Assembly: GCF_001975725.1 (NCBI RefSeq)
Contig: NZ_CP019434.1
Location: 3,126,792 to 3,190,791 of the forward strand
DNA from: Acidihalobacter ferrooxydans
Lineage (GTDB): Bacteria; Pseudomonadota; Gammaproteobacteria; DSM-5130; Acidihalobacteraceae
DNA length: 64,000 nt
Reading direction: 5' to 3'
Under the pieces are notes generated by a model, which was not told where the DNA came from, did no database searches, and saw nothing but the letters and a program-made list of their open reading frames with translations. Position 1 is the first letter of the stretch; each line of letters begins with the position of its first letter. A program made the position numbers and the translations under genes. Below are positions 52,219 through 60,941 of the stretch, piece by piece.

Positions 52219-52542
52219 CCCGAATGTTGCACAACGACCGCCGATCTCGCGGGTCTCTTGATTCCACAAGGGATACTTCCTCAGTCGACCGTCATCACCG
52301 ATACGCCGCTCCTTCTGAAATCCCCTTGTGAAAACGCTATCCGGCGCGATACCAGCACTAGGAGCCTGTCGGACTTGGAGGATCGAAGCGAGGCGAGTGG
52401 GGAATGGAGACCAGTTTCTCGCTCTTTTGAGGACAATAGTGGTTCTATTCTTCGAAAAAGAGCGGGGAAATGGACCCATTATCCCATCGCCGCAGCCGAT
52501 TCTTTCCAAGTCCGACAGGCTCCTAGTCATGAAACATTCGGG
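52219..52542. mobile_element. Family A element (A7) carrying a nested family C MITE
   Basis: Ends CCCGAATGTTGCACAACG and CATGAAACATTCGGG. Removing the C2 insert and one CTAG leaves 159 bp that align without a gap to A4 and A5 across the site (AGCA-CTAG-TCATGAAAC against AGCA-CTTG-TTATGAAAC). The rest of the 52060-52741 gap shows only a small direct repeat (GATCCAATGAC/CTATCCAATGAC) before the permease gene. Confidence 0.85.
52362..52522. mobile_element. Family C MITE (C2, 161 bp) with CTAG duplication, inside A7
   Basis: Terminal inverted repeats GAGCCTGTCGGACTTGGA and TCCAAGTCCGACAGGCTC are perfect, flanked by CTAG (52358-52361 and 52523-52526). It differs from C1 at only a few positions over 161 bp, which suggests recent movement. 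Confidence 0.9.
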
Positions 52543-52741
52543 ATAAGATGCGCTATTGCCCCGATGCGGGCCTGCTCCGGGGCATGATGCATGCTTTGTC
52601 CCGGCCTGGGCGGCCAGCCAGATGCGAGCGAAACAGCTTGCCGTTCCATGCGGCGCAAGGCACGGAGACGATTCCGGAACCACATGATCCAATGACCTAT
52701 CCAATGACACGAACCGCCCGCTAACCATCGAGCATTACCGT

Positions 52742-54466
52742 ATGGCGCAACTGCCTGTTTTCCCCACCCGTCTGCCCCTGCCCAACCGGCGCGACCTGAT
52801 CGCGTTACCGCTGGTGCTTGGCCTGGTGTTCATTGTCGCCTGGGCGAGCGGGCAGATGAGCGGCCCTTACCACCCCGGCGAAACGCTGCCGCTCACGCTC
52901 GACCCCGTCGCGCTGCCGGAGTACGCGCTCTACACCGTGCTGCGCATGGCCGCCGCACTCGCACTGTCGATCCTGTTCACGCTGGGCTACGCCACCCTCG
53001 CGGCCAAGAACCGCTACGCCGAACGCATTCTGATTCCGGTGCTCGACGTGCTGCAATCCGTGCCCATCCTCGGTTATTTGTCGATCACCGTAGCCGGTTT
53101 CATGGCGCTGTTTCCCGGCAGCCTGTGGGGCGTACAGATGGCGGTCATTTTCGCCGTGTTCACCTCGCAGGCCTGGAATATGACCTTCAGTCTGTACCAG
53201 TCACTGAAGACCGTACCGCGCGACCTGAGCGATGCCGCCGCCACCTACCAGCTCCCCGCCTGGCAACGCTTCTGGCGCCTGGAACTGCCCTTCGCCATGC
53301 CCGGCCTGGTGTGGAACACGATGATGTCAGTCTCCGGCGGCTGGTTCTTCGTGGTGGCCGCCGAAGCCATTACGGTTGGCGGACATCAGGTCATGGTCCC
53401 GGGCGTCGGTTCGTACATTGCGCTGGCAATCGAGCACCGCGACCTCGCCGCCATCGGCTGGGCGATCCTCACCATGCTGCTGGTGATCCTGCTCTACGAT
53501 GCGCTACTGTTCCGACCGGTCATCGCCTGGGCAGACAAATTCAGATTCGACACAGCCACATCCGGCCCGGCGCCGACCTCCCGTGTGCTCGACTTCCTCC
53601 AACGCACCCGCCTGCTGCGGCTCGCCGCTGTGGTGCCCGGTCTCCTGTGGCAGCTCAGCCTGCGCCTGTTCGCCACGCCGCCGGTGCGCCGCCCTGCCAA
53701 ACCGGCAGCCGGCGGCTGGGCGCGCGGCGCGGATCTGGCCTTCAACATCATGCTCGGTGCGCTGCTCGTGGCGGTACTGATCGCCGTGTGGCGCATCGTG
53801 CCGGCCGACTTCGGCTGGGCCGAGGTCGGCCACGTGTTCTTGCTCGGACTGGTCACCGCCGTGCGCGTGTTCGCCCTGGTTCTCCTCGCCAGCCTGATCT
53901 GGGTGCCGGTCGGCCTCTGGATCGGCCAACGCCCGACGCTCGCGCGGCGCGTACAGCCGCTGGCGCAATTTCTCGCTGCCTTTCCCGCCAACCTGCTCTT
54001 TCCGCTGGTCGTCGTCGCCATCGTCCATTACAACCTCAACGTCAACATCTGGACCAGTCCACTGATGATTCTTGGCAGCCAGTGGTACATTCTGTTCAAC
54101 GTCATCGGCGGCGCGGCGGCACTGCCCGGCGAACTCCGGGAAGCCTCGCGCAACCTCGGCCTGCGCGGCTGGCTGCGCTTCAAACGGCTGCTGCTGCCCG
54201 GCGTATTTCAGGCCTACGTCACTGGCGCGCTGACCGCCTCAGGCGGGGCCTGGAATGCGGCCATCGTCGCCGAAGTGGTGAGCTGGGGGCATCACACCCT
54301 CGTCGCCACCGGACTCGGCGCCTACATCGCGCAGGCGACGGCCGCCGGCAACGTACACGAAGTCGCGCTCGGCATCGGCGTCATGGCGCTGTACGTCATC
54401 GGCATCAACCGCTTCGTCTGGCATCGGCTGTACCGCCTGGCGGAAACGCGCTGGCGCCTGGATTGA
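52742..54466 (+). CDS. NitT/TauT-type ABC transporter permease, two fused permease domains
   Basis: 574 aa made of two BPD_transp_1 domains in tandem, each with an EAA loop: LSDAAATYQLPAWQRFWRLE (about 162-181) and LREASRNLGLRGWLRFKRLL (about 464-483). This places it with nitrate/sulfonate/taurine-type permeases. Each half is normally a separate subunit. The next gene encodes the ATPase; no substrate-binding protein gene is adjacent. The substrate is unknown. Start at ATG 52742. Confidence 0.85.
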   Translation: MAQLPVFPTRLPLPNRRDLIALPLVLGLVFIVAWASGQMSGPYHPGETLPLTLDPVALPEYALYTVLRMAAALALSILFTLGYATLAAKNRYAERILIPVLDVLQSVPILGYLSITVAGFMALFPGSLWGVQMAVIFAVFTSQAWNMTFSLYQSLKTVPRDLSDAAATYQLPAWQRFWRLELPFAMPGLVWNTMMSVSGGWFFVVAAEAITVGGHQVMVPGVGSYIALAIEHRDLAAIGWAILTMLLVILLYDALLFRPVIAWADKFRFDTATSGPAPTSRVLDFLQRTRLLRLAAVVPGLLWQLSLRLFATPPVRRPAKPAAGGWARGADLAFNIMLGALLVAVLIAVWRIVPADFGWAEVGHVFLLGLVTAVRVFALVLLASLIWVPVGLWIGQRPTLARRVQPLAQFLAAFPANLLFPLVVVAIVHYNLNVNIWTSPLMILGSQWYILFNVIGGAAALPGELREASRNLGLRGWLRFKRLLLPGVFQAYVTGALTASGGAWNAAIVAEVVSWGHHTLVATGLGAYIAQATAAGNVHEVALGIGVMALYVIGINRFVWHRLYRLAETRWRLD

Positions 54467-54644
54467 GGGTGGGGTCGTTGCTCGCCATGGGTTTTGCTCC
54501 ATCATCCGTGTGGATTGGATGGGGCGCGCTCATCAGCGGCCGGGTGGGATGTGTTTCGGGCGCGCCCCGAGGCTTATCGAAACTCATCTCGCAAAATCGC
54601 GCCCGAAACTCAGCGCAAAAAGCGAACGACCGAGACAATACTTA

Positions 54645-55973
54645 ATGAACGCTCCAATCCAACCTACCGAAATCCTCCGTCTGCGCAACGTGCAGAAAAA
54701 TTTCCGCACGCCCGACGGCGAAGAACTGAAGATCATCGACGGCGTCGACCTCACCCTGCACGAAGGCGAAATCCTCGTCATGCTCGGACGCTCCGGCTCG
54801 GGCAAATCCACCCTGCTGCGCATCATGTCCGGGCTGATCGAACAGACCGCGGGCGAAGTCGCCTACCGCGGCACGCCGGTCACCGGCCCGGTGCCGGGCC
54901 TGTCGATGGTGTTCCAGAGCTTCGCGCTGTTTCCCTGGCTCACCGTGCTGGAGAACGTCGAACTCGGCCTGGAAGCACGCGGCGTACCCAAGGCCGAGCG
55001 CCGCCGCCGCGCGCTCGCCGCCATCGACCTGATCGGACTCGACGGCTTCGAATCGGCCTACCCGCGCGAGCTTTCAGGCGGCATGCGCCAACGCGTCGGG
55101 TTCGCCCGCGCGCTGGTGGTCGACCCTGACGTGCTGTTCATGGACGAAGCCTTCTCCGCGCTCGACGTGCTCACCGCCGAGAATCTGCGCACCGACCTGC
55201 TCGACCTGTGGGCCGAACGCTCGACCTCGCTGCGCGGCATTCTGCTGGTCTCGCACAACATCGAGGAAGCAGTGCTCATGGCCGACCGGATCGTCATCTT
55301 CGCCTCCAATCCGGGTCGCGTCGCGGCCGAAATTCCGGTGCGTCTGCCGCAGCCGCGCAACCGCCAGGCGCCCGAATTCCGGCGCCTGGTCGAACAGATC
55401 TACGCAATCATGACGCGTCGGCAGGAAACCGACACCGCCCGCCGCGCCGAAGGCGTCGCCTACCGCATGCCCAGCGCCGCGATCAACCGCCTCGCTGGCC
55501 TCATCGAAGCCATTGATCAGGAGACCCAGACCGAGGGCGCGCGCTACGTCAGCCTGCCCGAGCTGGCCGACGACATGCAGCTCTCGGTGGATGACCTGTT
55601 TCCGCTGGTCGAGGCGCTGGAAATTCTCGATCTGGCCGCGGTGCACGAAGGCCAGATCGCACTCACCCAGACCGGCCTGCGCTACCTCGATGGCGACACC
55701 CAGGCACGCAAGCAAATCTTCGCTCGCCAACTGCTCAAGCAGGTTCCGCTGGCCGCACACATCCGCAGCGTGCTCGATGAGCGGCCCAACCATCGCGCGC
55801 CGGCCGGACGCTTCCTGACCGAGCTGGAAGACAGCCTCAGCGAAAGCGAAGCCGAACGCGTGCTGGACTGCGTCATCAACTGGGCGCGCTATGCCGAAAT
55901 CTTCGCCTACGACGACGTCGACGAAGTTCTCAGCCTCGAAGATCCTGGCGCCGGCAGCCCGGAGTTGGCCTGA
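54645..55973 (+). CDS. NitT/TauT-type ABC ATPase with AAA-associated C-terminal domain
   Basis: 442 aa. ABC domain (1-250): Walker A GRSGSGKST, Q-loop VFQSFALFPW, signature LSGGMRQRVGFARAL, Walker B VLFMDEAFSALD and H-loop LVSHNIEEA. The C-terminal 150 residues (about 280-442; RYVSLPELADDMQLSVDDLF and on) form an extra winged-helix-like AAA-associated domain, known from a subgroup of these ATPases and perhaps regulatory. Start at ATG 54645, 178 bp after the permease stop; the upstream part of the frame is not coding. Confidence 0.86.
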   Translation: MNAPIQPTEILRLRNVQKNFRTPDGEELKIIDGVDLTLHEGEILVMLGRSGSGKSTLLRIMSGLIEQTAGEVAYRGTPVTGPVPGLSMVFQSFALFPWLTVLENVELGLEARGVPKAERRRRALAAIDLIGLDGFESAYPRELSGGMRQRVGFARALVVDPDVLFMDEAFSALDVLTAENLRTDLLDLWAERSTSLRGILLVSHNIEEAVLMADRIVIFASNPGRVAAEIPVRLPQPRNRQAPEFRRLVEQIYAIMTRRQETDTARRAEGVAYRMPSAAINRLAGLIEAIDQETQTEGARYVSLPELADDMQLSVDDLFPLVEALEILDLAAVHEGQIALTQTGLRYLDGDTQARKQIFARQLLKQVPLAAHIRSVLDERPNHRAPAGRFLTELEDSLSESEAERVLDCVINWARYAEIFAYDDVDEVLSLEDPGAGSPELA

Positions 55974-56004
55974 ACGCCCCGTGCGGGGCACAATTCAGGC
56001 CTAT

Positions 56005-56100
56005 GAGCCTATCGGACCTGGAAAGAATCGGCTGCGGCGATGGGTTAATGGAGGCCAGTTCCCACTCGCCTCGCTTCGATCCTCCAGGTCCGGCAGGCTC
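56005..56100. repeat. Family C short subtype (C5, 96 bp)
   Basis: Reverse-oriented copy with both inverted ends (GAGCCTATCGGACCTGG and CCAGGTCCGGCAGGCTC) and a 65-bp internal deletion. The same 96-bp form occurs at 62665-62760, so the short form has spread by itself. Confidence 0.8.
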
Positions 56101-56142
56101 CTGGCGACTGACCCGCACCATTCACCTGGAGTTCTATCACGC

Positions 56143-57417
56143 ATGGAAAAATCCCTGATCGTCATTGGTGCCGGCCCGGCCGGTATCGAAGCCGCACTGA
56201 CCGCCGCGCGCGCCGCCGCCCGTGTCACCCTGATTCACGAAGGCCCACTCGGCGGTCGCTCGACATACGGCAGCCTGCTCCCCAGCAAAGTGTGGCTGAA
56301 CGCGGCGCGGCCCGACATCGCGCCCGCTGCCGTGCAACAACGCCTCCAACACGTAACCGCCGCCTGGGTGGACGTGCAGACGCGGCTGCTTGACGACGCC
56401 GGCGTCACCCGCGTGCAGGGACGCGCCCGCATCGCCGGCCCCGGCATGGTCGAGGTCGACGGTCAGTCCAAACCGCTCGGCGCCGATGCGGTCATCCTTG
56501 CCAGCGGCTCCGAACCGACCTTCAAGGCCGAACTCAAGCCGGACGGCAAACACGTGATCGCCCCGCGCCTGCTCGGCAAGCTGGGTTCACTGCCCAAGCG
56601 CGTGGTCGTCATCGGCGGCGGCGCCACCGGCTGCGAAACCGCCTATCTGTTCAACACACTGGGCAGCGCCGTCACCTGGCTGCCGGGCCGTTCCGGTGTG
56701 CTCGCCGAATTCCCCCGCGGCGCGGCCGACACCTTGAGCGCGGCGCTGGCCGCGCGGGGTGTCAACATCGTCGGCGGCGTCTACGCCACGAACATCGAAC
56801 GCAGCGAACCGAGCGCCACCGTCGTCAGCGACGCAGGCGAACAGTACGAGGCCGATCTCGTGTTCGTCGCCACCGGTCGGCGCGCCGACCTCGCCGCCCA
56901 GGGCCTCGACGCACTCGGCCTCGACCTGCCCCCGACGCTCGACCCCTACGGTCAGGCTGCTCCCGGTCTGTACCTGATCGGCGACGCGACCGGCGAACCG
57001 TTTCTCGCGAACCGCGCACTGGCTCAGGCCTACATCGCCGCGCGGCACGCGCTCGGCCTGCCGGTCGCGCCCTACAACCCCGACACCCTCGTGCATGCCG
57101 TCTACTCGCAGCCCGAAGTTGCGCAAGTCGGCCGCGTGGACGGCGCGGGAATCCGCTGTCAGGAAGTGCCGCTTGACCTTGCGCTCAAGGCCCACTTGCA
57201 GGACCCGGCCGGGCGCTTCGCCCTGTGCTGGGACACCGCCGGCCACATCACCGGCGGCTGGGTCGCCGGCGCGCATGCCGCCGACACACTGGCGCCCGTC
57301 GTCACCGCCATCGCCACCGGCGGCACGCTGGAACAACTCGGCGCTACCTGGCCAGCCAACCCGACGCTCGGCGAACTCGCCTCCATCGCCGCACGCACGG
57401 CCCTCAGCGCGGGCTAG
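56143..57417 (+). CDS. Flavin disulfide-reductase homologue without redox cysteines
   Basis: 424 aa. FAD-binding LIVIGAGPAGIEAALTAARA (5-24), NAD-binding VVVIGGGATGCETAYLFNTL (about 151-170), FAD-site YLIGDATGEPFLANRALAQA (about 277-296). The active-site disulfide region, GGTCLNVGCIPSK in Lpd, reads GGRSTYGSLLPSK here, with both Cys lost. The C-terminal catalytic HPTLxE reads NPTLGE, with the His lost. It should bind FAD and NAD(P) but cannot do disulfide chemistry; transhydrogenase or other NAD(P)H oxidase activity is possible. The TAG stop codon lies in the CTAG flank of a family C element. Confidence 0.82.
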   Translation: MEKSLIVIGAGPAGIEAALTAARAAARVTLIHEGPLGGRSTYGSLLPSKVWLNAARPDIAPAAVQQRLQHVTAAWVDVQTRLLDDAGVTRVQGRARIAGPGMVEVDGQSKPLGADAVILASGSEPTFKAELKPDGKHVIAPRLLGKLGSLPKRVVVIGGGATGCETAYLFNTLGSAVTWLPGRSGVLAEFPRGAADTLSAALAARGVNIVGGVYATNIERSEPSATVVSDAGEQYEADLVFVATGRRADLAAQGLDALGLDLPPTLDPYGQAAPGLYLIGDATGEPFLANRALAQAYIAARHALGLPVAPYNPDTLVHAVYSQPEVAQVGRVDGAGIRCQEVPLDLALKAHLQDPAGRFALCWDTAGHITGGWVAGAHAADTLAPVVTAIATGGTLEQLGATWPANPTLGELASIAARTALSAG

Positions 57418-57530
57418 TCTGTCGGATCCGGAGGATCGTAGCGAGGCGTGCGGGGAATTGAGGCCAGTTGCCCGGTCCTGTGCGCAAGAGCGGTTGTACG
57501 CGACGAAAACCACAGAAAAGTTGCATTAGC
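57418..57530. repeat. Family C repeat, degenerate (C6)
   Basis: Starts directly after CTAG (57414-57417) with TCTGTCGGATCCGGAGGATC and continues TAGCGAGGCGTGCGGGGAAT. The right half (GCGACGAAAACCACAG...) decays and no clear right inverted end is left. The stop codon of the preceding gene is the TAG of this flank. Confidence 0.65.
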
Positions 57531-57546
57531 GCACCGTATCGTCTAT

Positions 57547-57704
57547 CTCAAATGCTTCATAAATTTCTGCGGGGATCGCGCCGGATAGTGTTTTCACAAG
57601 GGACGACAGCAGGAACGGTGTATCGGTGATGACAGCCGACTGAGGAAATATCTCGGTGGAATCAAGAGACCCGAGAGATCGGTGGTCGTTGTGAAACAGT
57701 CGGG
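57547..57704. repeat. Family A repeat (A8), reverse orientation
   Basis: A 158-bp copy. Right end GTTGTGAAACAGTCGGG; left end AATGCTTCATAAATTTC is degenerate. The interior contains GATCGCGCCGGATAGTG, GTGTATCGGTGATGACAG and GACCCGAGAGATCGGTGG. Together with C6 it fills the gap before the rhodanese gene. Confidence 0.72.
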
Positions 57705-57770
57705 CCATGTCCACAGACTGGCATAAATCTGGCGTAAACAGGCCTAAACCTGAACCGAGGAGTTCACTGA

Positions 57771-58196
57771 ATGTCCGCCACCGCACCACAGGCACTCGCC
57801 CCCGAAGCGGCCCACACGCTCATCCACGACGAACCACGCAGCGTGTTCATTGACGTACGCTCGTCGATGGAATATCTGATGGTCGGCCACCCCGTCGGCG
57901 CTGTACACATCGCCTGGCTGGACGAACCCGACTGGGTACCCAACCCACGATTCATCGCCCAAGTCCGCGAACTCATGCTTGGCGGCGCTGCCTGTGCCGA
58001 CGGCGATTGCCCGGCAATCATACTCATCTGCCGCAGTGGCCGGCGTTCGCTGGACGCCGGCCAGGCACTCACCCGCGCCGGTTTCAAGCGCGTGTTTTAC
58101 GTCAGCGGCGGCTTTGAAGGCCCCCTCGACAACGATCATCACCGCAGCACACTCGCCGGATGGCGTTTCGAAAATCTGCCGTGGGAGCAGTGCTGA
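57771..58196 (+). CDS. Single-domain rhodanese-like sulfurtransferase
   Basis: 141 aa. SVFIDVRSSMEYLMVGHPVGAVHI (about 24-47, given as VFIDVRSSMEY and VGHPVGAVHI) and the active-site loop LICRSGRRSLDAG (about 85-97), with the sulfur-carrying Cys. The loop length (CxxxxR) fits small rhodaneses such as PspE/GlpE types. No signal peptide, so cytoplasmic. A weak GAGG lies about ten bases before the ATG. Partner and sulfur donor unknown. Confidence 0.86.
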   Translation: MSATAPQALAPEAAHTLIHDEPRSVFIDVRSSMEYLMVGHPVGAVHIAWLDEPDWVPNPRFIAQVRELMLGGAACADGDCPAIILICRSGRRSLDAGQALTRAGFKRVFYVSGGFEGPLDNDHHRSTLAGWRFENLPWEQC

Positions 58197-58224
58197 ACGC
58201 CCCACACGCTGAAACACGCGCCCG

Positions 58225-58342
58225 GAAGCCTGTCGGATCTGGAGAATCGTGGCGAGGCGAGTAAGGAATGGATGTCACGACCGGAAAGTGGCCCGATCAT
58301 CCCATTAGCGCAGTCAATTCTTGCCCAGGGAGACAGGCTTCC
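58225..58342. repeat. Family C repeat, internally deleted (C7)
   Basis: Ends GAAGCCTGTCGGATCTGGA and GGGAGACAGGCTTCC remain as an inverted pair, and the middle is shortened to about 118 bp. Lies between the rhodanese and the SDR-like gene. Confidence 0.7.
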
Positions 58343-58406
58343 AGTTAAACCGGGCGACCCGACCACCTCTAATCCTTCAATTCCTTTATGAGCAGGCAGA
58401 GGGCCA

Positions 58407-58952
58407 ATGTACTCACACGTGTTGATCGTTGGCGGAACGGGAATGCTCCGCGAAGCCTCACAAACACTGTCCGCACAGGCTCGGCGAATCACCTCTGTGG
58501 CGCTTACGCCTCAGTCGCTCGCAGCCTTGGATGCAAGCCTTCCAGAAGGCCATGGTGCGCATCATATGCTTGCGCTGGATTGGTCAAAGCCAGATCTTTT
58601 TCTTCAAAAAATTGCCGAGCACATAAACCGTACCGAACAACCAAACCTCGTCCTGGCATGGATGCATGACGAAAGTCTGGCTATCCGCCTTGCGAGCGCA
58701 GTTGGCAACGGTCGGGTTGCGTTCTTTCACATCGTTGGCAGCTCGCGTACAAACCCGGCGCAAATCGCAGAACGCGCAAAGTCAGCCGTCGGTTCGTTTG
58801 CGGGACTCACCTACTATCAAGTGATCCTGGGCGCCAAGCGCCATGGCAGCACATTTCGCTGGCTTACCAACCAGGAAATTTCAGCGGGCATTCTGACAGC
58901 AATCGAGCAAAGGAAAAGCAGGTTTGTCGTGGGCACACTTGAGCAATGGTAA
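58407..58952 (+). CDS. Short-chain-dehydrogenase-like Rossmann protein
   Basis: 181 aa with the dinucleotide-binding start HVLIVGGTGMLREASQTL (4-21), then ITSVALTPQSLAALDA and NLVLAWMHDESLAIRLASAV. It is shorter than classical SDRs (about 250 aa) and has no YxxxK catalytic pair in the usual place, like a group of small SDR-like proteins known from Bacillus and others. GC content is lower than that of the genes to the left, marking the start of a probable acquired islet. Confidence 0.65.
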   Translation: MYSHVLIVGGTGMLREASQTLSAQARRITSVALTPQSLAALDASLPEGHGAHHMLALDWSKPDLFLQKIAEHINRTEQPNLVLAWMHDESLAIRLASAVGNGRVAFFHIVGSSRTNPAQIAERAKSAVGSFAGLTYYQVILGAKRHGSTFRWLTNQEISAGILTAIEQRKSRFVVGTLEQW

Positions 58953-58990
58953 TTGCTGAACGACGCTACGATGATCATCAATCTTCCAGA

Positions 58991-59668
58991 TCAATCGCTG
59001 TGCAACCGACGCCCGGCAGCCTCCATAGCTCCCTCGCTCATTTTCCCACTACTCGACCCCAGGAGGTCAGCCAACATTTGCTTGGTTTCTTCCCGGCTGT
59101 TGATTCTTGGAAATTCAATATTGGGCACCGATAGCCCCAGGAACTTGCATAATGGCTGCCACCCTTCACTGACCCGATAGACAAGCAGCCTTTCTGGAGC
59201 AATCGTATTTTTGATCTCTAGTGTGCGATTTTGGAAGAAATCGATCATGTAGCCTTTATCCTGCATTCGATTGTCCATCACATCCCAAATCGTTTTTTGG
59301 ACCATTGTCCCAAAAGGACTATTTTTAATGAATTTCGCGAACTCGACTGAGTGAATAGTCTCATTGGTTGAGTTAAACCATTCTTCAGGATCACGAACCG
59401 TTAGAATGATTTTTGCACTCGGGTAAAAATCTGCGAGTTCCTTCCAGAAGTTGCACCCGGGGTTGTCGACTGTTGCAGTATAGCCCGCGAATATCTTGTC
59501 CCAGTCGGGTTTGCCTTCTGCTGCGTCAATCCAGTCAGCGGTACGCTCAGGGTGTTTCAATACTTCACTCATGTGATAGCAAGTGCCCAGCCCGAGCGAT
59601 TCCAAAGCAACTTTTAGTGATGCTGTACCTGTGCGGCCCATACCAACGCCAATGATTTTTAGCGTCAT
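58991..59668 (-). CDS. Sulfotransferase family protein
   Basis: 225 aa. PAPS-binding 5' loop GVGMGRTGTASLKVALESLG (7-26) and 3'-phosphate site AKIILTVRDPEEWFNST (about 83-99), with a long helix after it, as in the single-domain Sulfotransfer_4 type. It should transfer sulfate from PAPS to a hydroxyl or amine; acceptor unknown. GC is clearly lower than in the window as a whole (many AT-ending codons), and the gene lies beside an IS30 element, so it was probably gained by transfer. Confidence 0.82.
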   Translation of the reverse strand: MTLKIIGVGMGRTGTASLKVALESLGLGTCYHMSEVLKHPERTADWIDAAEGKPDWDKIFAGYTATVDNPGCNFWKELADFYPSAKIILTVRDPEEWFNSTNETIHSVEFAKFIKNSPFGTMVQKTIWDVMDNRMQDKGYMIDFFQNRTLEIKNTIAPERLLVYRVSEGWQPLCKFLGLSVPNIEFPRINSREETKQMLADLLGSSSGKMSEGAMEAAGRRLHSD

Positions 59669-59887
59669 GACTTAACCCCCGCCCATCTGGATGATTGCTC
59701 AATGCAGAAAACCGCGAACAACCCTTCTTGTTATCAAGACCGCTAAAACCAGCGACCTTTCAGTCAATAAAGCATTTGTAGAGCATAAATCAAGGCGATT
59801 ATGGAAATCATTCTCCAACTATGGTGGCTCTTCCTGCCGGATCAGGTTTTCCTCGCCGAGCGCAATCTTTAAAAAGGCCCGCTCAAG
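59669..59887. other. Low-GC intergenic region left of the IS30 element
   Basis: AT-rich compared with the rest of the window. It should hold the promoter of the sulfotransferase gene on the minus strand. No gene recognised; the IS left end begins near 59888. Confidence 0.5.
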
Positions 59888-60941
59888 AATGAAGTGCAAC
59901 ACCTTTGGTCCAAAGGGATTGGAGGTGGAAGATGGGCAGCAGGTACAAACAGTTGAGCATGGATGAGAGGAACCGGTTGCAGAGGGGCTTGAACCAAGGG
60001 ATGAGTCTGCGCGCTTTGGCGCGAGCGTTAGGCCGTCACGTCAGCACCCTGAGCCGGGAGTGCCGCCGAGGGTGGATCGGCAGTAGCTATGATGCGGTCC
60101 AGGGACGGGAGGCGGCGCGGATCAGGAGACGGCGGGGCACACGCAAGCTGCTTGCAGGGAGCCCTCTGGCCGACCTTGTAGCGTGGCAGATAATCCAGCA
60201 CGCTTGGTCACCCGAGCAGATTGCCGGAAGGTTGCGTATGGAGCACCCGGAAGAGGCCCGCCAGCGGGTTTCCCACGAGACGATCTATCAGTTCATCTAC
60301 GCGCACCCGGCGGGTGCGCTCAAGAAGCTCCTGGTGGAGTCCTTGCGCCAAGGCCACCAGAAGCGCCGTCCCCGTCGCCGGGGCCAGGACCGCCGCGGTA
60401 GCCTGCGCAACATGCGCTCTATCCGTGAGCGGCCAGAAGAAGCGCAGGCTCGGGAGATTCCCGGTCACTGGGAGGCAGACCTCATCAAAGGGGCCTACAA
60501 TGGGAGTGCCATTGGCACCCTGGTGGACCGCAGCACCCGGTTCACCCTCCTGGCCAGAGTGGACGACTCCTCGGCAGAGGCGGTGCTGGACGGTTTCACA
60601 AGACGCCTACGCACGCTGCCCAAGGCGCTGCGAAAGACCCTGACCTACGACCAGGGCAAGGAGATGGCGCGGCACGAAGAACTGGAGAAGCGAACTCACC
60701 TGCGGGTGTATTTTGCCGACCCGCATAGCCCCTGGCAGCGACCGACCAATGAAAATACCCATGGCCTGCTGCGCCAGTACTTCCCGAAGGGTACGGACTT
60801 GTCGCTCTACTCTCAGCAGTACTTGACCAAGGTGGCAGAGGAACTCAATAATCGACCCAGAAAAACCCTGGGATTTCGCACGCCTGCCGAAGTGATGGCA
60901 GAGAAAATCAGCGCGTTAAACCGCAGTGTTGCGCTTCAAAA
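59888..60941 (+). mobile_element. IS30-family insertion sequence
   Basis: About 1.05 kb with one transposase gene. Imperfect terminal inverted repeats: TGAAGTGCAACAC at the left (59890-59902) and GTGTTGCGCTTCA at the right (60926-60938), which match at 12 of 13 positions. The outer ends are uncertain by a few bases, and no target duplication could be assigned with confidence. It closes the low-GC islet on the right. Confidence 0.8.

Noticed and set aside
54467-54644. Extended N-terminus of the NitT-type ATPase starting at 54510
   Set aside because: The upstream 45 codons have no ABC similarity; the ATG at 54645 gives a normal N-terminus.
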